7,804 nt of DNA from Clostridia bacterium. Lineage in GTDB: Bacteria; Bacillota; Clostridia; Christensenellales; Aristaeellaceae. The position numbers and the translations under genes were made by a program. The notes under the pieces are model-generated. The model was not told the origin of the DNA, ran no database searches, and was given only the letters and a program-made list of their open reading frames with translations. The stretch covers positions 1 to 7,804 of the forward strand of contig WRFT01000084.1 of the NCBI GenBank assembly GCA_009776385.1. The letters are read 5' to 3'. This document shows, in pieces, positions 1-6,423 of this stretch (position 1 is its first letter; each line of letters starts with the position of its first letter).

Positions 1-413
1 AACGGCTTGTGGTCCGCGCCGTTCCGCCGGGCCGCTTCCTCTTGAGCGTTTTTAATAAGGCCGGCAAATGCCCCCGCGTTTTCTTGGGTTAGCCGCATTT
101 GCAGATCGTTCGCCTTACCGTCTTCGGTGACGGCGCATGCCTCCCACCATATCAAGCCCGCGCCGCCCCCGTACAGACGCGTATAACGGCGTACAACCAA
201 CTCGGAAGGGGAGCCGTCCGGGTTAGAATCACAACCCTCCATCGGCAGAACAGCCATCGCGTTAGGCGCCGTTAACCCGCCTATCCGTACGGGGTTCAAC
301 AATGGCGATATATCCTCCGAAAGCGGGATATCCGCGCCCAGAGCAGCCGCTTTTTGGCTGAGCGCGCCGATGTTCTTAAAGGAAAACCGCTCATGAGGCG
401 CCATGATCATCAT
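1..413 (-). CDS. NADH:flavin oxidoreductase, Old Yellow Enzyme family (N-terminal part, runs off left edge)
   Basis: Reading the minus strand from 413 gives 137 open codons up to the window edge. After a polar N-terminal segment (MMIMAPHERFSFKN, then a short helix), the protein shows the opening of an FMN-binding TIM barrel of the OYE type: NPVRIGGLTAPNAMAVLPME, then a GCDSNPDGSPSEL stretch, RRYTRLYGGGAGLIWWEACA, and a QEN-AFAGLIKNAQEEA helix. Family members use FMN and NAD(P)H to reduce activated C=C bonds or related substrates in the cytoplasm. The catalytic barrel residues further on and any C-terminal Fe-S/FAD domain lie outside the window. The start is uncertain: ATGs at 413, 410 and 404 directly precede the conserved HERF segment but have no clear Shine-Dalgarno. 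An in-frame ATG at 479 would add 22 polar residues; an in-frame TAG at 503-501 limits the frame. It is divergent from the dehydrogenase at 597, which suggests a shared catabolic role. Confidence 0.85.
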   Translation of the reverse strand, partial: MMIMAPHERFSFKNIGALSQKAAALGADIPLSEDISPLLNPVRIGGLTAPNAMAVLPMEGCDSNPDGSPSELVVRRYTRLYGGGAGLIWWEACAVTEDGKANDLQMRLTQENAGAFAGLIKNAQEEAARRNGADHKP

Positions 414-483
414 CCGTTCATTGGTTGTTTCCGTTTCTATTTCGACCTTCCGTTCCGTATCTCCTTCGCGGCATGTCATCGTA

Positions 484-507
484 TCAGTACATTTGTCTTT
501 CTACCAT
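484..507 (-). other. Possible 7-residue leader ORF before the flavin oxidoreductase
   Basis: On the minus strand a strong GGAGG (plus-strand 516-520) sits 8 bases before an ATG at 507, but that frame reads only MVERQMY and then TGA at 484-486. Four bases later comes the ATG at 479 that opens the oxidoreductase frame. This is either a translated leader coupled to the downstream gene, or the remnant of the real start separated from the gene by a one-base indel, or chance. The coding frame itself has no comparable ribosome binding site, which makes the arrangement noteworthy. Confidence 0.25.
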
Positions 508-535
508 TGACGCAACCTCCGCCGAACGTTCTACT
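507..535 (+). promoter_or_regulatory. Candidate sigma-A promoter for the Gfo/Idh/MocA gene
   Basis: TTGACG (507-512, five of six matches to the -35 consensus) is followed after exactly 17 bases by TCTACT (530-535, four of six matches to the -10 consensus). This would start transcription near 542 and give a leader of about 55 bases before the ATG at 597. The spacer contains the 8-base palindrome GAACGTTC (524-531). An alternative -10, TATCAT at 559-564, lacks a good -35. The segment 414-596 also has to hold the promoter of the divergent oxidoreductase; I see no convincing minus-strand promoter. Confidence 0.4.
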
Positions 536-582
536 CACCTTATTGCCTGTGTGTCTCATATCATCCCGCCCCACAAAACCGG

Positions 583-589
583 AAGGAGG
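583..589 (+). promoter_or_regulatory. Ribosome binding site fixing the dehydrogenase start
   Basis: AAGGAGG lies 7 bases before the ATG at 597. It decides against a longer in-frame reading that opens at a TTG at 354 and would overlap the start of the divergent oxidoreductase gene. Confidence 0.9.
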
Positions 590-596
590 AAACGTC

Positions 597-1649
597 ATGA
601 AAATAGCCGTTATCGGCTGCGGAACCATCGCCAACGCCGCCCATATTCCTTCATACCTTAAAAATCCGGAAGCGGAAATCGTCTGCCTGTGCGATATCAT
701 TAAAGAACGGGCGGACAAGGCGGCGCAGCGATGCCCCGAGGGCGCGCGAAGCGTTACAGACTATCATGAGGTGCTTAACGATGAAGCGGTAGAAGCCATT
801 TCGGTATGCGTACCGAACGATGCGCATGCGCGGATTACCATTGACGCGCTGCGCGCCGGTAAGCATGTGCTGTGCGAGAAACCTGCCGCGCGTACCTACG
901 CGGAGGCATTAACCATGCAGGAGGCGCAGCATCAAAGCGGCAAGGTATTGAATATCGGCGTCGTCAACCGCTTTAATGACAGTGTGAACCATATTCGCCG
1001 GTATATCCGTTCCGGGAAACTGGGCGATGTTTTTCATGTGTATATCAGCTTTCGCTCGCACAGGTCCATACCGGGATTGGGCGGCGCGTTTACAACACGC
1101 GCCCTCGCCGGAGGCGGCGCGTTGATAGACTGGGGCGTTCATTTTTTAGATATCGTTATGTACTGCTGCGGAGACCCCGTTCCCGTGACGGTAACAGGAG
1201 AAACCTTCTGCCGACTCGGCCGCGACATGCCCGCTTACGCCTATACGGATATGTGGGCGGGCCCGCCTAACTATAACGGCACCTATGATGTGGAAGATTC
1301 CGTTACCGGTATGATTCGCACGGGCGGCCCGGTGATTACCCTAAACGGCGCATGGGCGCAGAATATCGGCGAAAACGAAATGTTCATCGATTTTATGGGT
1401 GACAAGGCGGGTATCCGCCTGCAGTACGGATCGGATTTCACCCTTTATACAGCCGAGCACGGCGCGTTGGTACAATATCAGCCCGTTTTCCCGACGCACG
1501 ATCATTTTGAAAACGAAATCAACGCGTTTATAGGCTGTATCCGTTCCGGTGAAAAACTGCCCTCGCATATCGATACGGTCATTATCACGGCAAAAATCAT
1601 GCAGGCTCTCTACGATTCATCGGACAAGCACCGCGAAATCGTTTTTTAA
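597..1649 (+). CDS. Gfo/Idh/MocA family NAD(P)-dependent oxidoreductase
   Basis: 350 residues, the usual length of this family. The N-terminal Rossmann fold begins at once with MKIAVIGCGTIANAAH (GxGxxA...H fingerprint, residues 7-16); D33 at the end of the second strand suggests preference for NAD over NADP. The dinucleotide/substrate junction carries the hallmark EKP motif (residues 94-96, K95 the expected catalytic lysine). The C-terminal alpha/beta domain has GGGALIDWGVHFLDI (172-186), in which D178 and H182 match the D-x-x-x-H active-site pattern of myo-inositol/glucose-type dehydrogenases. Members oxidise or epimerise sugars, inositols and related polyols in the cytoplasm; the substrate cannot be read from the sequence. 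The adjacent divergent flavin oxidoreductase and the sugar ABC/LacI genes at the other end of the window fit carbohydrate catabolism. The start is set by a strong ribosome binding site and by the fingerprint falling at residue 7. Confidence 0.93.
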   Translation: MKIAVIGCGTIANAAHIPSYLKNPEAEIVCLCDIIKERADKAAQRCPEGARSVTDYHEVLNDEAVEAISVCVPNDAHARITIDALRAGKHVLCEKPAARTYAEALTMQEAQHQSGKVLNIGVVNRFNDSVNHIRRYIRSGKLGDVFHVYISFRSHRSIPGLGGAFTTRALAGGGALIDWGVHFLDIVMYCCGDPVPVTVTGETFCRLGRDMPAYAYTDMWAGPPNYNGTYDVEDSVTGMIRTGGPVITLNGAWAQNIGENEMFIDFMGDKAGIRLQYGSDFTLYTAEHGALVQYQPVFPTHDHFENEINAFIGCIRSGEKLPSHIDTVIITAKIMQALYDSSDKHREIVF

Positions 1650-1653
1650 TGTA

Positions 1654-1662
1654 TGGTATAAT
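1654..1662 (+). promoter_or_regulatory. Extended -10 promoter of the four-gene envelope operon
   Basis: TGGTATAAT is a perfect extended -10 element (TGn plus consensus TATAAT at 1657-1662), just after the dehydrogenase stop codon. No good -35 exists at the normal distance (CGAAAT at 1634-1639), as is tolerated for extended -10 promoters. Transcription would begin about 1668-1670, some 44 bases before the first gene of the operon, so that operon may be expressed independently of the upstream dehydrogenase. Confidence 0.55.
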
Positions 1663-1691
1663 TGTCCCGGCGCCGTAAACAGCGGGGACAA
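1662..1691 (+). repeat. Inverted repeat overlapping the promoter start site
   Basis: TTGTCCC (1662-1668) is exactly complementary to GGGACAA (1685-1691), with 16 bases between. The left arm begins on the last base of the TATAAT box and the right arm ends 4 bases before the AAAGGAGG ribosome binding site. There is no T-run after it, so it is not an intrinsic terminator. It could be a repressor operator or a leader hairpin; a 7-base repeat alone may also be chance. Confidence 0.35.
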
Positions 1692-1712
1692 CCCGAAAGG
1701 AGGACGCGGGTC

Positions 1713-2444
1713 ATGAGTAAAAAGAAGAAAAAGCAGTTGGTTTTGCTTAACGGCATCATTGTCATCGTCAACATTGCGTTGTTTTCCAACGCCTTTTTAG
1801 GCTTGTCCCTATCTAGCGGAGAGCCGTTGTCGGTAGGGCTGGCGTGGAGCGCCGTTATCGTGAGCGCGTTTGTCTTTTATAGAGGAAATTCCCGCATACT
1901 CACGCTAAAGGAAACCCGCCATCTGATAACAGGCATCCGAACGCTTGACGATTGCATCCCCGTATTTCAAGAAGCGGTGCATAAGGGCGATGTGTTTGAT
2001 GAAAACATATATAAAAGCATTGAGCAAATTAAACGCTTTAAACGCAAGCATGGTACCATTCATGATATGCTGCTTCATAAGTTTTCATTAGGTGAGATGA
2101 GCTATCAAAAGTTCAGCGGCGTCCTGCAAAACGTGCAGGAGGTTCTGCTTGCCAGTATGCGCAGCATACTCAATAAAATTTCCGCCTTCGATATAGAAGA
2201 ATATGAGGCGATGCAAAAAAAGGGTTATCCGGGCGGCATCTCGCAGGAAAAGATAGGGATATTTAATGAGTACATCAACTTTATCAACGGCGCGGTGCAA
2301 TCCAATGAAGACATTTTGCTAAAGCTGGATAAAATGCTGCTGGAGATATCCCGTTATAACAGCCTGGAGGGCGGAGATGTGCAAAAACTTCCGGCGATGG
2401 TAGAAATGGATGAGCTTATTAAAAACGCGAGTATGTATAAATAG
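1713..2444 (+). CDS. Two-TM membrane protein with helical cytoplasmic domain (XpaC-like position)
   Basis: 243 residues starting MSKKKKKQ; AAAGGAGG at 1696-1703 lies 9 bases before the ATG, so an in-frame upstream TTG at 1662, inside the promoter, is not the start. A lysine-rich N-terminus is followed by two hydrophobic segments (about 9-31 and 39-56) joined by a short polar turn, a hairpin with both ends predicted inside. The remainder (about 60-243) is charged and appears all-helical, with amphipathic stretches and a glycine-containing break near 171-176 (GYPGG). I do not recognise a confident family. The plan, two N-terminal TMs plus a helical cytosolic domain encoded in the same operon as a TelA gene, resembles XpaC ('5-bromo-4-chloroindolyl phosphate hydrolysis' family), which commonly neighbours TelA in Firmicutes. 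It is first in the operon, 17 bases before the next gene, and may anchor or partner the cytoplasmic TelA protein. Confidence 0.75.
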   Translation: MSKKKKKQLVLLNGIIVIVNIALFSNAFLGLSLSSGEPLSVGLAWSAVIVSAFVFYRGNSRILTLKETRHLITGIRTLDDCIPVFQEAVHKGDVFDENIYKSIEQIKRFKRKHGTIHDMLLHKFSLGEMSYQKFSGVLQNVQEVLLASMRSILNKISAFDIEEYEAMQKKGYPGGISQEKIGIFNEYINFINGAVQSNEDILLKLDKMLLEISRYNSLEGGDVQKLPAMVEMDELIKNASMYK

Positions 2445-2461
2445 GAGAGGGGGATGTTGAC

Positions 2462-4132
2462 ATGAAAAAGAACAATTCGGCCCGGCTTGCGCTTATCGCT
2501 TTGATTGTTTTCGCGTTGGTTGCAGGCGTTGTGGCGTTAACCCAAAACTGGGGCAAGAAAAAGGATACGGTAACCACAGAGGCGGCGCTGAAGACCTTGG
2601 ATAACCTTTATGCGAAACTGACGGTCAACAAGCTGCCTCTCAGACAGAACCCCGATTTTATTTTCGGCGATGAAAACGCTTCCCATATTGCGGTACTGCC
2701 CGATATTTCGGAATATCCGTTCCGCGTGAACCCTGTGACGGATCATTTTCTTACTATTTACGCGTCCGTGGAGATTAGTGACTGGCTGGCGGATATGGCC
2801 ATGCGGTTTAATCAAAGCGGCGCGCTTGCAGGCAGCGACCCCGTATCGGTGAGCATCCGCTCTATACCAAGCGGATTGGCGGCGGACTTTATCTCTTCCG
2901 GCAAGTATACGCCCGATTTATACATACCGTCCGGCGAGATATACGGCGACATGCTCATCGGGCAGGGTGTCGACGCGCGGTTAACCGAAAAACGTCTGGC
3001 AGGTAATGCCTCCGGCATTCTTATCGCCAAGAAAAAAAGCGCCGAGTTAAACCAAGGCGGCACGCTTCATAACGGGGCCATCATAGATGCCGTGCTAAAG
3101 GGCAGTCTCGCCCTGGGTTACACCTCACCGCTGACCAATGAGGATGGATTTAACTTCATTTTGGCGTTACTGTCCCATTTTGACAGCGTGAACCCTTTAA
3201 GCGACACGGCCATAGAAAGCCTGCGCAGGTTTCAAGACAGGATACCGTTGATCGCTTATGATAACGACCAGTTAAAAGCCTCGTTAACCGGCGGCACGCT
3301 GGACGCTGTCGTGCTTAATTATCAAGCCTATAGCAGCGCCCCCAACTTAACGGCGTCTTATGATTTTGTGCCAATCGGTTACCGACAAGATAATCCCCTA
3401 TACAAAGTAGGCGGGCTGACCGATACTAAAAACCGGATAGCCGATCAGTTTATCGCGTTTTGCTTAAGTGACGATGCGCAAAAGGCCGCCGCGGATAGAG
3501 GTTTTAACCATACCGGCGAAGATACGGGCCTCAAGGCCATGAGCGGGGCGGACATTTACAAAGCGCAGGAAATTTATAAAAAAGAAAAGAACGGTTCCAG
3601 CGACCTGACCGTCGTCTTTGTCGCGGATATTTCCGGAAGCATGGAAGGTTCACCGCTTTTAAACTTAAAGGCCAGTTTAAACCGCGTTATCGGCATTATC
3701 AACCCAAACGTCAACGTTGGTTTTGTTACCTTCTCTGATGTGGTGAATATCGCCGTACCCATAGCGAAGTTTGATAATAACCAAAAGTCCTATTTTTCAG
3801 GCGCGGTCAAGTCTCTTTTTGCCGGAGGCGGAACCGCGATGTTTGACGCGGTGGTAGTCGCCCAAAAGATGCTTATGGACGCAAAGGCGCGCAATCCCAA
3901 CACGAAGCTGATGATTTTTGTCTTAACGGACGGAGAAACGAACCGCGGCTATAGTTTTAATGATATCGAAAGCATGTCCGGCGGCCTGCGTATCCCCATT
4001 TACACCATAGGCTATAACGCGAACATCGACATCTTGCAAAAGCTTTCAGGCATTAACGAGGCGGCTACGATTAACGCGGATTCGGACAATGTAATTTACA
4101 GGCTGGAGAGCCTTTTCAACGCTCAAATGTAA
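2462..4132 (+). CDS. Membrane-anchored solute-binding domain fused to a VWA domain
   Basis: 556 residues. A basic N-terminus and one hydrophobic helix (about 8-27) with no lipobox or clear cleavage site suggest an uncleaved anchor with the rest outside the cell. Residues about 90-360 look like a type 2 periplasmic-binding fold (SBP_bac_11-like): an FLTIYASVEISDWL opening, SIPSGLAADFISSGKYTPDLYIPSG, GSLALGYTSPLTNEDGFN, and a late FIAFCLSDDAQKAAADRGF segment typical of solute-binding proteins. A linker leads to a C-terminal VWA domain (about 382-556) with a complete MIDAS: D389-x-S391-x-S393 in DISGSM, T458 in GGGTAM, D490 in LTDGE. VWA domains bind a divalent cation and protein partners. The ribosome binding site GGAGAGGGGG (2444-2453) overlaps the previous stop and lies 8 bases before the ATG. 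I infer an extracytoplasmic ligand-sensing or scaffold subunit; substrate unknown. Confidence 0.88.
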   Translation: MKKNNSARLALIALIVFALVAGVVALTQNWGKKKDTVTTEAALKTLDNLYAKLTVNKLPLRQNPDFIFGDENASHIAVLPDISEYPFRVNPVTDHFLTIYASVEISDWLADMAMRFNQSGALAGSDPVSVSIRSIPSGLAADFISSGKYTPDLYIPSGEIYGDMLIGQGVDARLTEKRLAGNASGILIAKKKSAELNQGGTLHNGAIIDAVLKGSLALGYTSPLTNEDGFNFILALLSHFDSVNPLSDTAIESLRRFQDRIPLIAYDNDQLKASLTGGTLDAVVLNYQAYSSAPNLTASYDFVPIGYRQDNPLYKVGGLTDTKNRIADQFIAFCLSDDAQKAAADRGFNHTGEDTGLKAMSGADIYKAQEIYKKEKNGSSDLTVVFVADISGSMEGSPLLNLKASLNRVIGIINPNVNVGFVTFSDVVNIAVPIAKFDNNQKSYFSGAVKSLFAGGGTAMFDAVVVAQKMLMDAKARNPNTKLMIFVLTDGETNRGYSFNDIESMSGGLRIPIYTIGYNANIDILQKLSGINEAATINADSDNVIYRLESLFNAQM

Positions 4133-4169
4133 CAAGGTCAAATCACCGGGAAAGGAGCGCTGGGTAATA

Positions 4170-5294
4170 ATGGAAATGGAAATCGTCAGCACGGAGGATG
4201 TTAGAAAAGAAGTTGAAACGGAGGTTCGGCCACCGGTAACGGATATGTCCCTGGTAAAAGAAAAAGCCCGTCAGAACGCGCATGAAATTATGGCGCTTAA
4301 TTTAGACGCCGTGGAAGAGAAGCGTAAAATGCTCAAATCCATCGACGATTTCGCCGTGGAAATTTTGCAAAATTCCGCGCGCAAAAACACGCTTTTACAG
4401 GCGACTGTGGGCAGCCTTTCCAAAGGCGGTGAGGAGGGCAGTGTCGTTTCCGTCAGCCTGACCGACTTGCACAGGGAAATAAGGGACTTGGACCCATCCT
4501 CCCTCGACTTTGCCAAGGAGGGCATTCTGGGCAAATTTTTCAACCCGGTCCGCCGTTACTTTGAAAAATACAACCGGGCCGACGGCGTGATACAGGACAT
4601 CATCGTTTCTTTGGATAAGGGCAAGGCGACGCTTAAAAACGATATCACCACCTTGGATATCGAGGAGGACTCCCTGCGCGAAATTACAAAGAAAATAAAT
4701 ACGGAACTCGCGCTGGGCATGGAAATGGACGCCTCGCTCTCCGCTCAAATCGAGGAAGCGGAGCGGCGGGGTGAAGATGAAGAAAAAATCCGTTTCGTAA
4801 CGGAAGAAATATTATTCCCGCTCCGTCAACGCGTCATGGATATGCAGCATATGGTCGTCGTCAACCATCAGGGTATCGTGGCGATGGAAGTCATTAAAAG
4901 GAACAATAAAGAGTTAATTCGCGGTGTGGACAGGGCCAAAACCATTACCGTCACGGCGCTGCGGACGGCTGTGATGGTAGCGGGCGCGCTGTATAACCAA
5001 AGAATTGTTTTAAAGAAAATCGAACTGCTTAACGAGACGACGGGTAATATCATCTCCTCCACCAGCAGAATGCTAAAAGAACAGGGCGCCGCCATCCAAA
5101 AACAAGCGACGGAGGCGTCGATATCACCCGATGTGCTAAAGCAGGCTTTCCGTGACGCGCTGGCAGCGTTGGATGATATCGCCGCTTTCAAGAGACAGGC
5201 GCTGCCCAAAATGCAGGAGACCGTTTCACAATTCAGAGAGCTGGCTGAAACGGGCGAAAAAGAGATTGCGCGGTTAGCAAACGGCATGGAGTAA
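4170..5294 (+). CDS. TelA/KlaA family protein ('toxic anion resistance')
   Basis: 374 residues, typical for the TelA family, soluble and almost wholly alpha-helical with long charged coiled-coil stretches. Recognisable family blocks are GILGKFFNPVRRYFEKY (118-134), the L..D...L helical region around 147-180, and the signature at about 226-267: QHMVVVNHQGIVAMEVIKRN, then NKELIRGVDRAKTITVTALR. TelA proteins were first linked to plasmid tellurite resistance and occur widely with Ter and XpaC genes in stress loci, but no enzymatic activity is established; residues here show no catalytic motif. There is no signal peptide or TM segment, so it should act in the cytoplasm, perhaps at the membrane through the first gene of the operon. 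AAAGGAG (4151-4157) lies 12 bases before the ATG, a slightly long spacing; the next in-frame ATG (4176) is too far. It sits 37 bases after the VWA gene and 23 before the lipoprotein gene. Confidence 0.9.
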   Translation: MEMEIVSTEDVRKEVETEVRPPVTDMSLVKEKARQNAHEIMALNLDAVEEKRKMLKSIDDFAVEILQNSARKNTLLQATVGSLSKGGEEGSVVSVSLTDLHREIRDLDPSSLDFAKEGILGKFFNPVRRYFEKYNRADGVIQDIIVSLDKGKATLKNDITTLDIEEDSLREITKKINTELALGMEMDASLSAQIEEAERRGEDEEKIRFVTEEILFPLRQRVMDMQHMVVVNHQGIVAMEVIKRNNKELIRGVDRAKTITVTALRTAVMVAGALYNQRIVLKKIELLNETTGNIISSTSRMLKEQGAAIQKQATEASISPDVLKQAFRDALAALDDIAAFKRQALPKMQETVSQFRELAETGEKEIARLANGME

Positions 5295-5317
5295 TCCATC
5301 ATCTGGGAGGGTTTAAC

Positions 5318-6403
5318 ATGCGAAAAGGAACTAAAAAGGTACTGGCCCTAACGGTGGTTCTGTTCAGCGTCATCGCCCTGACCGCCTGTGACGGGCAGGG
5401 TGTGAATACGCAGGTAAAAAACACGGCCGCACCCAATGTGCCTATCACCTATTTAGGGACGCTTCATGTTTATAACGCCGGTGAGTATATCGACAGGGAA
5501 ACCCTGCGGGATTTTGAACAGGAATATAAAATAAGAGTGGAGTACTCGGAGTTTGACAGCAACGAAGACCTGTACGATGATGTGGTCAAGAACCCGGGCG
5601 CTTATGATGTGCTGGTTCCCTCCGATTACACGGTGGACCGCCTTATTAAAGAAGGCCGGTTGGCTAAACTGGACAAAGACAGCATACCCAACATCGCGCA
5701 TATTGCGCCGGAATATTTAAACCCGGCGTACGACCCGGATACCGCGTACACCGTGCCGTATATGGTAGGGACGCTTGGCATTTTGTATAACCGACGCCAG
5801 ATCACATCAACGGTGGATAGCTGGAGCGTTTTGCTGGATACACGCTATACCGGTAAAACACTCATGTTGGACTCACAGCGCGACGCCATCGGCCTGGCCC
5901 TAAAGATGCTGGGATTCAGCATGAACTCAAACGACGCGGCCGAGTTGGCGTTGGCCAAGGACAAACTAAAACAAGCGCGGTCTATCGCCTATGCCTTTAT
6001 CGAAAGCGAAGAGATTCGCGACAGAATAGTGGCCGGCGAGAGCGCTTTGGGCGTGGTATATTCCGGAGATGGTAAAATGGCGGTGGACAGGAACCCCGAC
6101 TTGGCGTATGTCATTCCAGCCGAGGGTTCCAACAAATGGGTGGACGGATTTGTCATCATGAAGGATACGCCGCATATGGAAGCGGCATTAAAGTTTATTA
6201 ACTTCATGTGCCGCCCCAGCATCGCGGTGCGTAATATGTCCGCTATCGGGTACACCTCGCCCGTACAAGGCGCGTGGTCAGAATTTGGCGGCAACAAAAT
6301 CATGTTTCCGACACAGGAAGAACTCGACCGGTGCGAGGCGTTTTTATATGACGCGCAGGCGGCCATCAATTATTACATGCTGTGGACGGAAGTCCGCCGA
6401 TAA
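5318..6403 (+). CDS. PotD-like extracellular solute-binding lipoprotein
   Basis: 361 residues with a classic lipoprotein signal peptide: basic MRKGTKK, hydrophobic core, lipobox LTAC with C24 as the predicted lipidated residue, then a T/N/P-rich linker to about residue 46. The mature part follows spermidine/putrescine-binding protein order: LHVYNAGEYIDRETLRDFEQ, a YEV-like strand, SNEDLYDDV, GAYDVLVPSDYTVDRL, YTVPYMVGTLGILYN, SWSVLLDTRYTGKTLMLD, and KWVDGFVIMKDTP. Compared with E. coli PotD, several pocket positions look kept or conservatively changed (S102, Y104, D185, W274, D276, Y312), while the first aromatic (NWTEY in PotD) is replaced by N (YNAGEY) and the W of WNGSA is Y248. Polyamine binding is therefore plausible but unproven. 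No permease or ATPase genes of the PotABC type lie beside it; instead it ends the TelA operon. GGGAGG (5305-5310) is 7 bases before the ATG. Confidence 0.9.
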   Translation: MRKGTKKVLALTVVLFSVIALTACDGQGVNTQVKNTAAPNVPITYLGTLHVYNAGEYIDRETLRDFEQEYKIRVEYSEFDSNEDLYDDVVKNPGAYDVLVPSDYTVDRLIKEGRLAKLDKDSIPNIAHIAPEYLNPAYDPDTAYTVPYMVGTLGILYNRRQITSTVDSWSVLLDTRYTGKTLMLDSQRDAIGLALKMLGFSMNSNDAAELALAKDKLKQARSIAYAFIESEEIRDRIVAGESALGVVYSGDGKMAVDRNPDLAYVIPAEGSNKWVDGFVIMKDTPHMEAALKFINFMCRPSIAVRNMSAIGYTSPVQGAWSEFGGNKIMFPTQEELDRCEAFLYDAQAAINYYMLWTEVRR

Positions 6404-6423
6404 GGCGTGCGCACCGGTTTTTG
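6404..6423. other. 20-base convergent junction without a clear terminator
   Basis: The lipoprotein gene and the LacI-family gene converge with only 20 bases between their stop codons. The gap contains the self-complementary GTGCGCAC (6407-6414) and a TTTTT run (6418-6422). The palindrome leaves no room for a loop, and a CGCC/GGCG pair (6395-6398 with 6404-6407) is only four bases. It might act as a weak terminator for the plus-strand operon, but no standard hairpin is visible. Confidence 0.25.

Noticed and set aside
354..596. 81-codon N-terminal extension of the Gfo/Idh/MocA gene from a TTG at 354
   Set aside because: It lacks a ribosome binding site, overlaps the divergent oxidoreductase start, and would place the Rossmann GxGxxA motif far inside the protein; AAGGAGG before 597 fixes the start.
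1641..1650. T-run at the end of the dehydrogenase gene as an intrinsic terminator
   Set aside because: The six-T run has no GC-rich stem directly before it; it encodes the last residues and stop codon.
1671..1682. CGTAAAC in the envelope operon leader as a LacI half-site
   Set aside because: Only one half resembles the 7700-7715 operator; the other half (CGGCGC) does not match, so it is not better than chance.
1662..1712. 17-codon extension of the XpaC-like gene from TTG at 1662
   Set aside because: It begins within the -10 box; AAAGGAGG at 1696-1703 supports the ATG at 1713.
4395..4748. 117-codon minus-strand open frame within the TelA gene
   Set aside because: Shadow of the TelA coding frame, no ribosome binding site or domain seen.
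4868..5302. 144-codon minus-strand open frame within the TelA gene
   Set aside because: Its serine/isoleucine-rich composition is typical of an antisense shadow; the opposite strand is a clear TelA protein.
5989..6369. 126-codon minus-strand open frame within the PotD-like gene
   Set aside because: Antisense shadow of a well-supported coding region, no recognisable domain.
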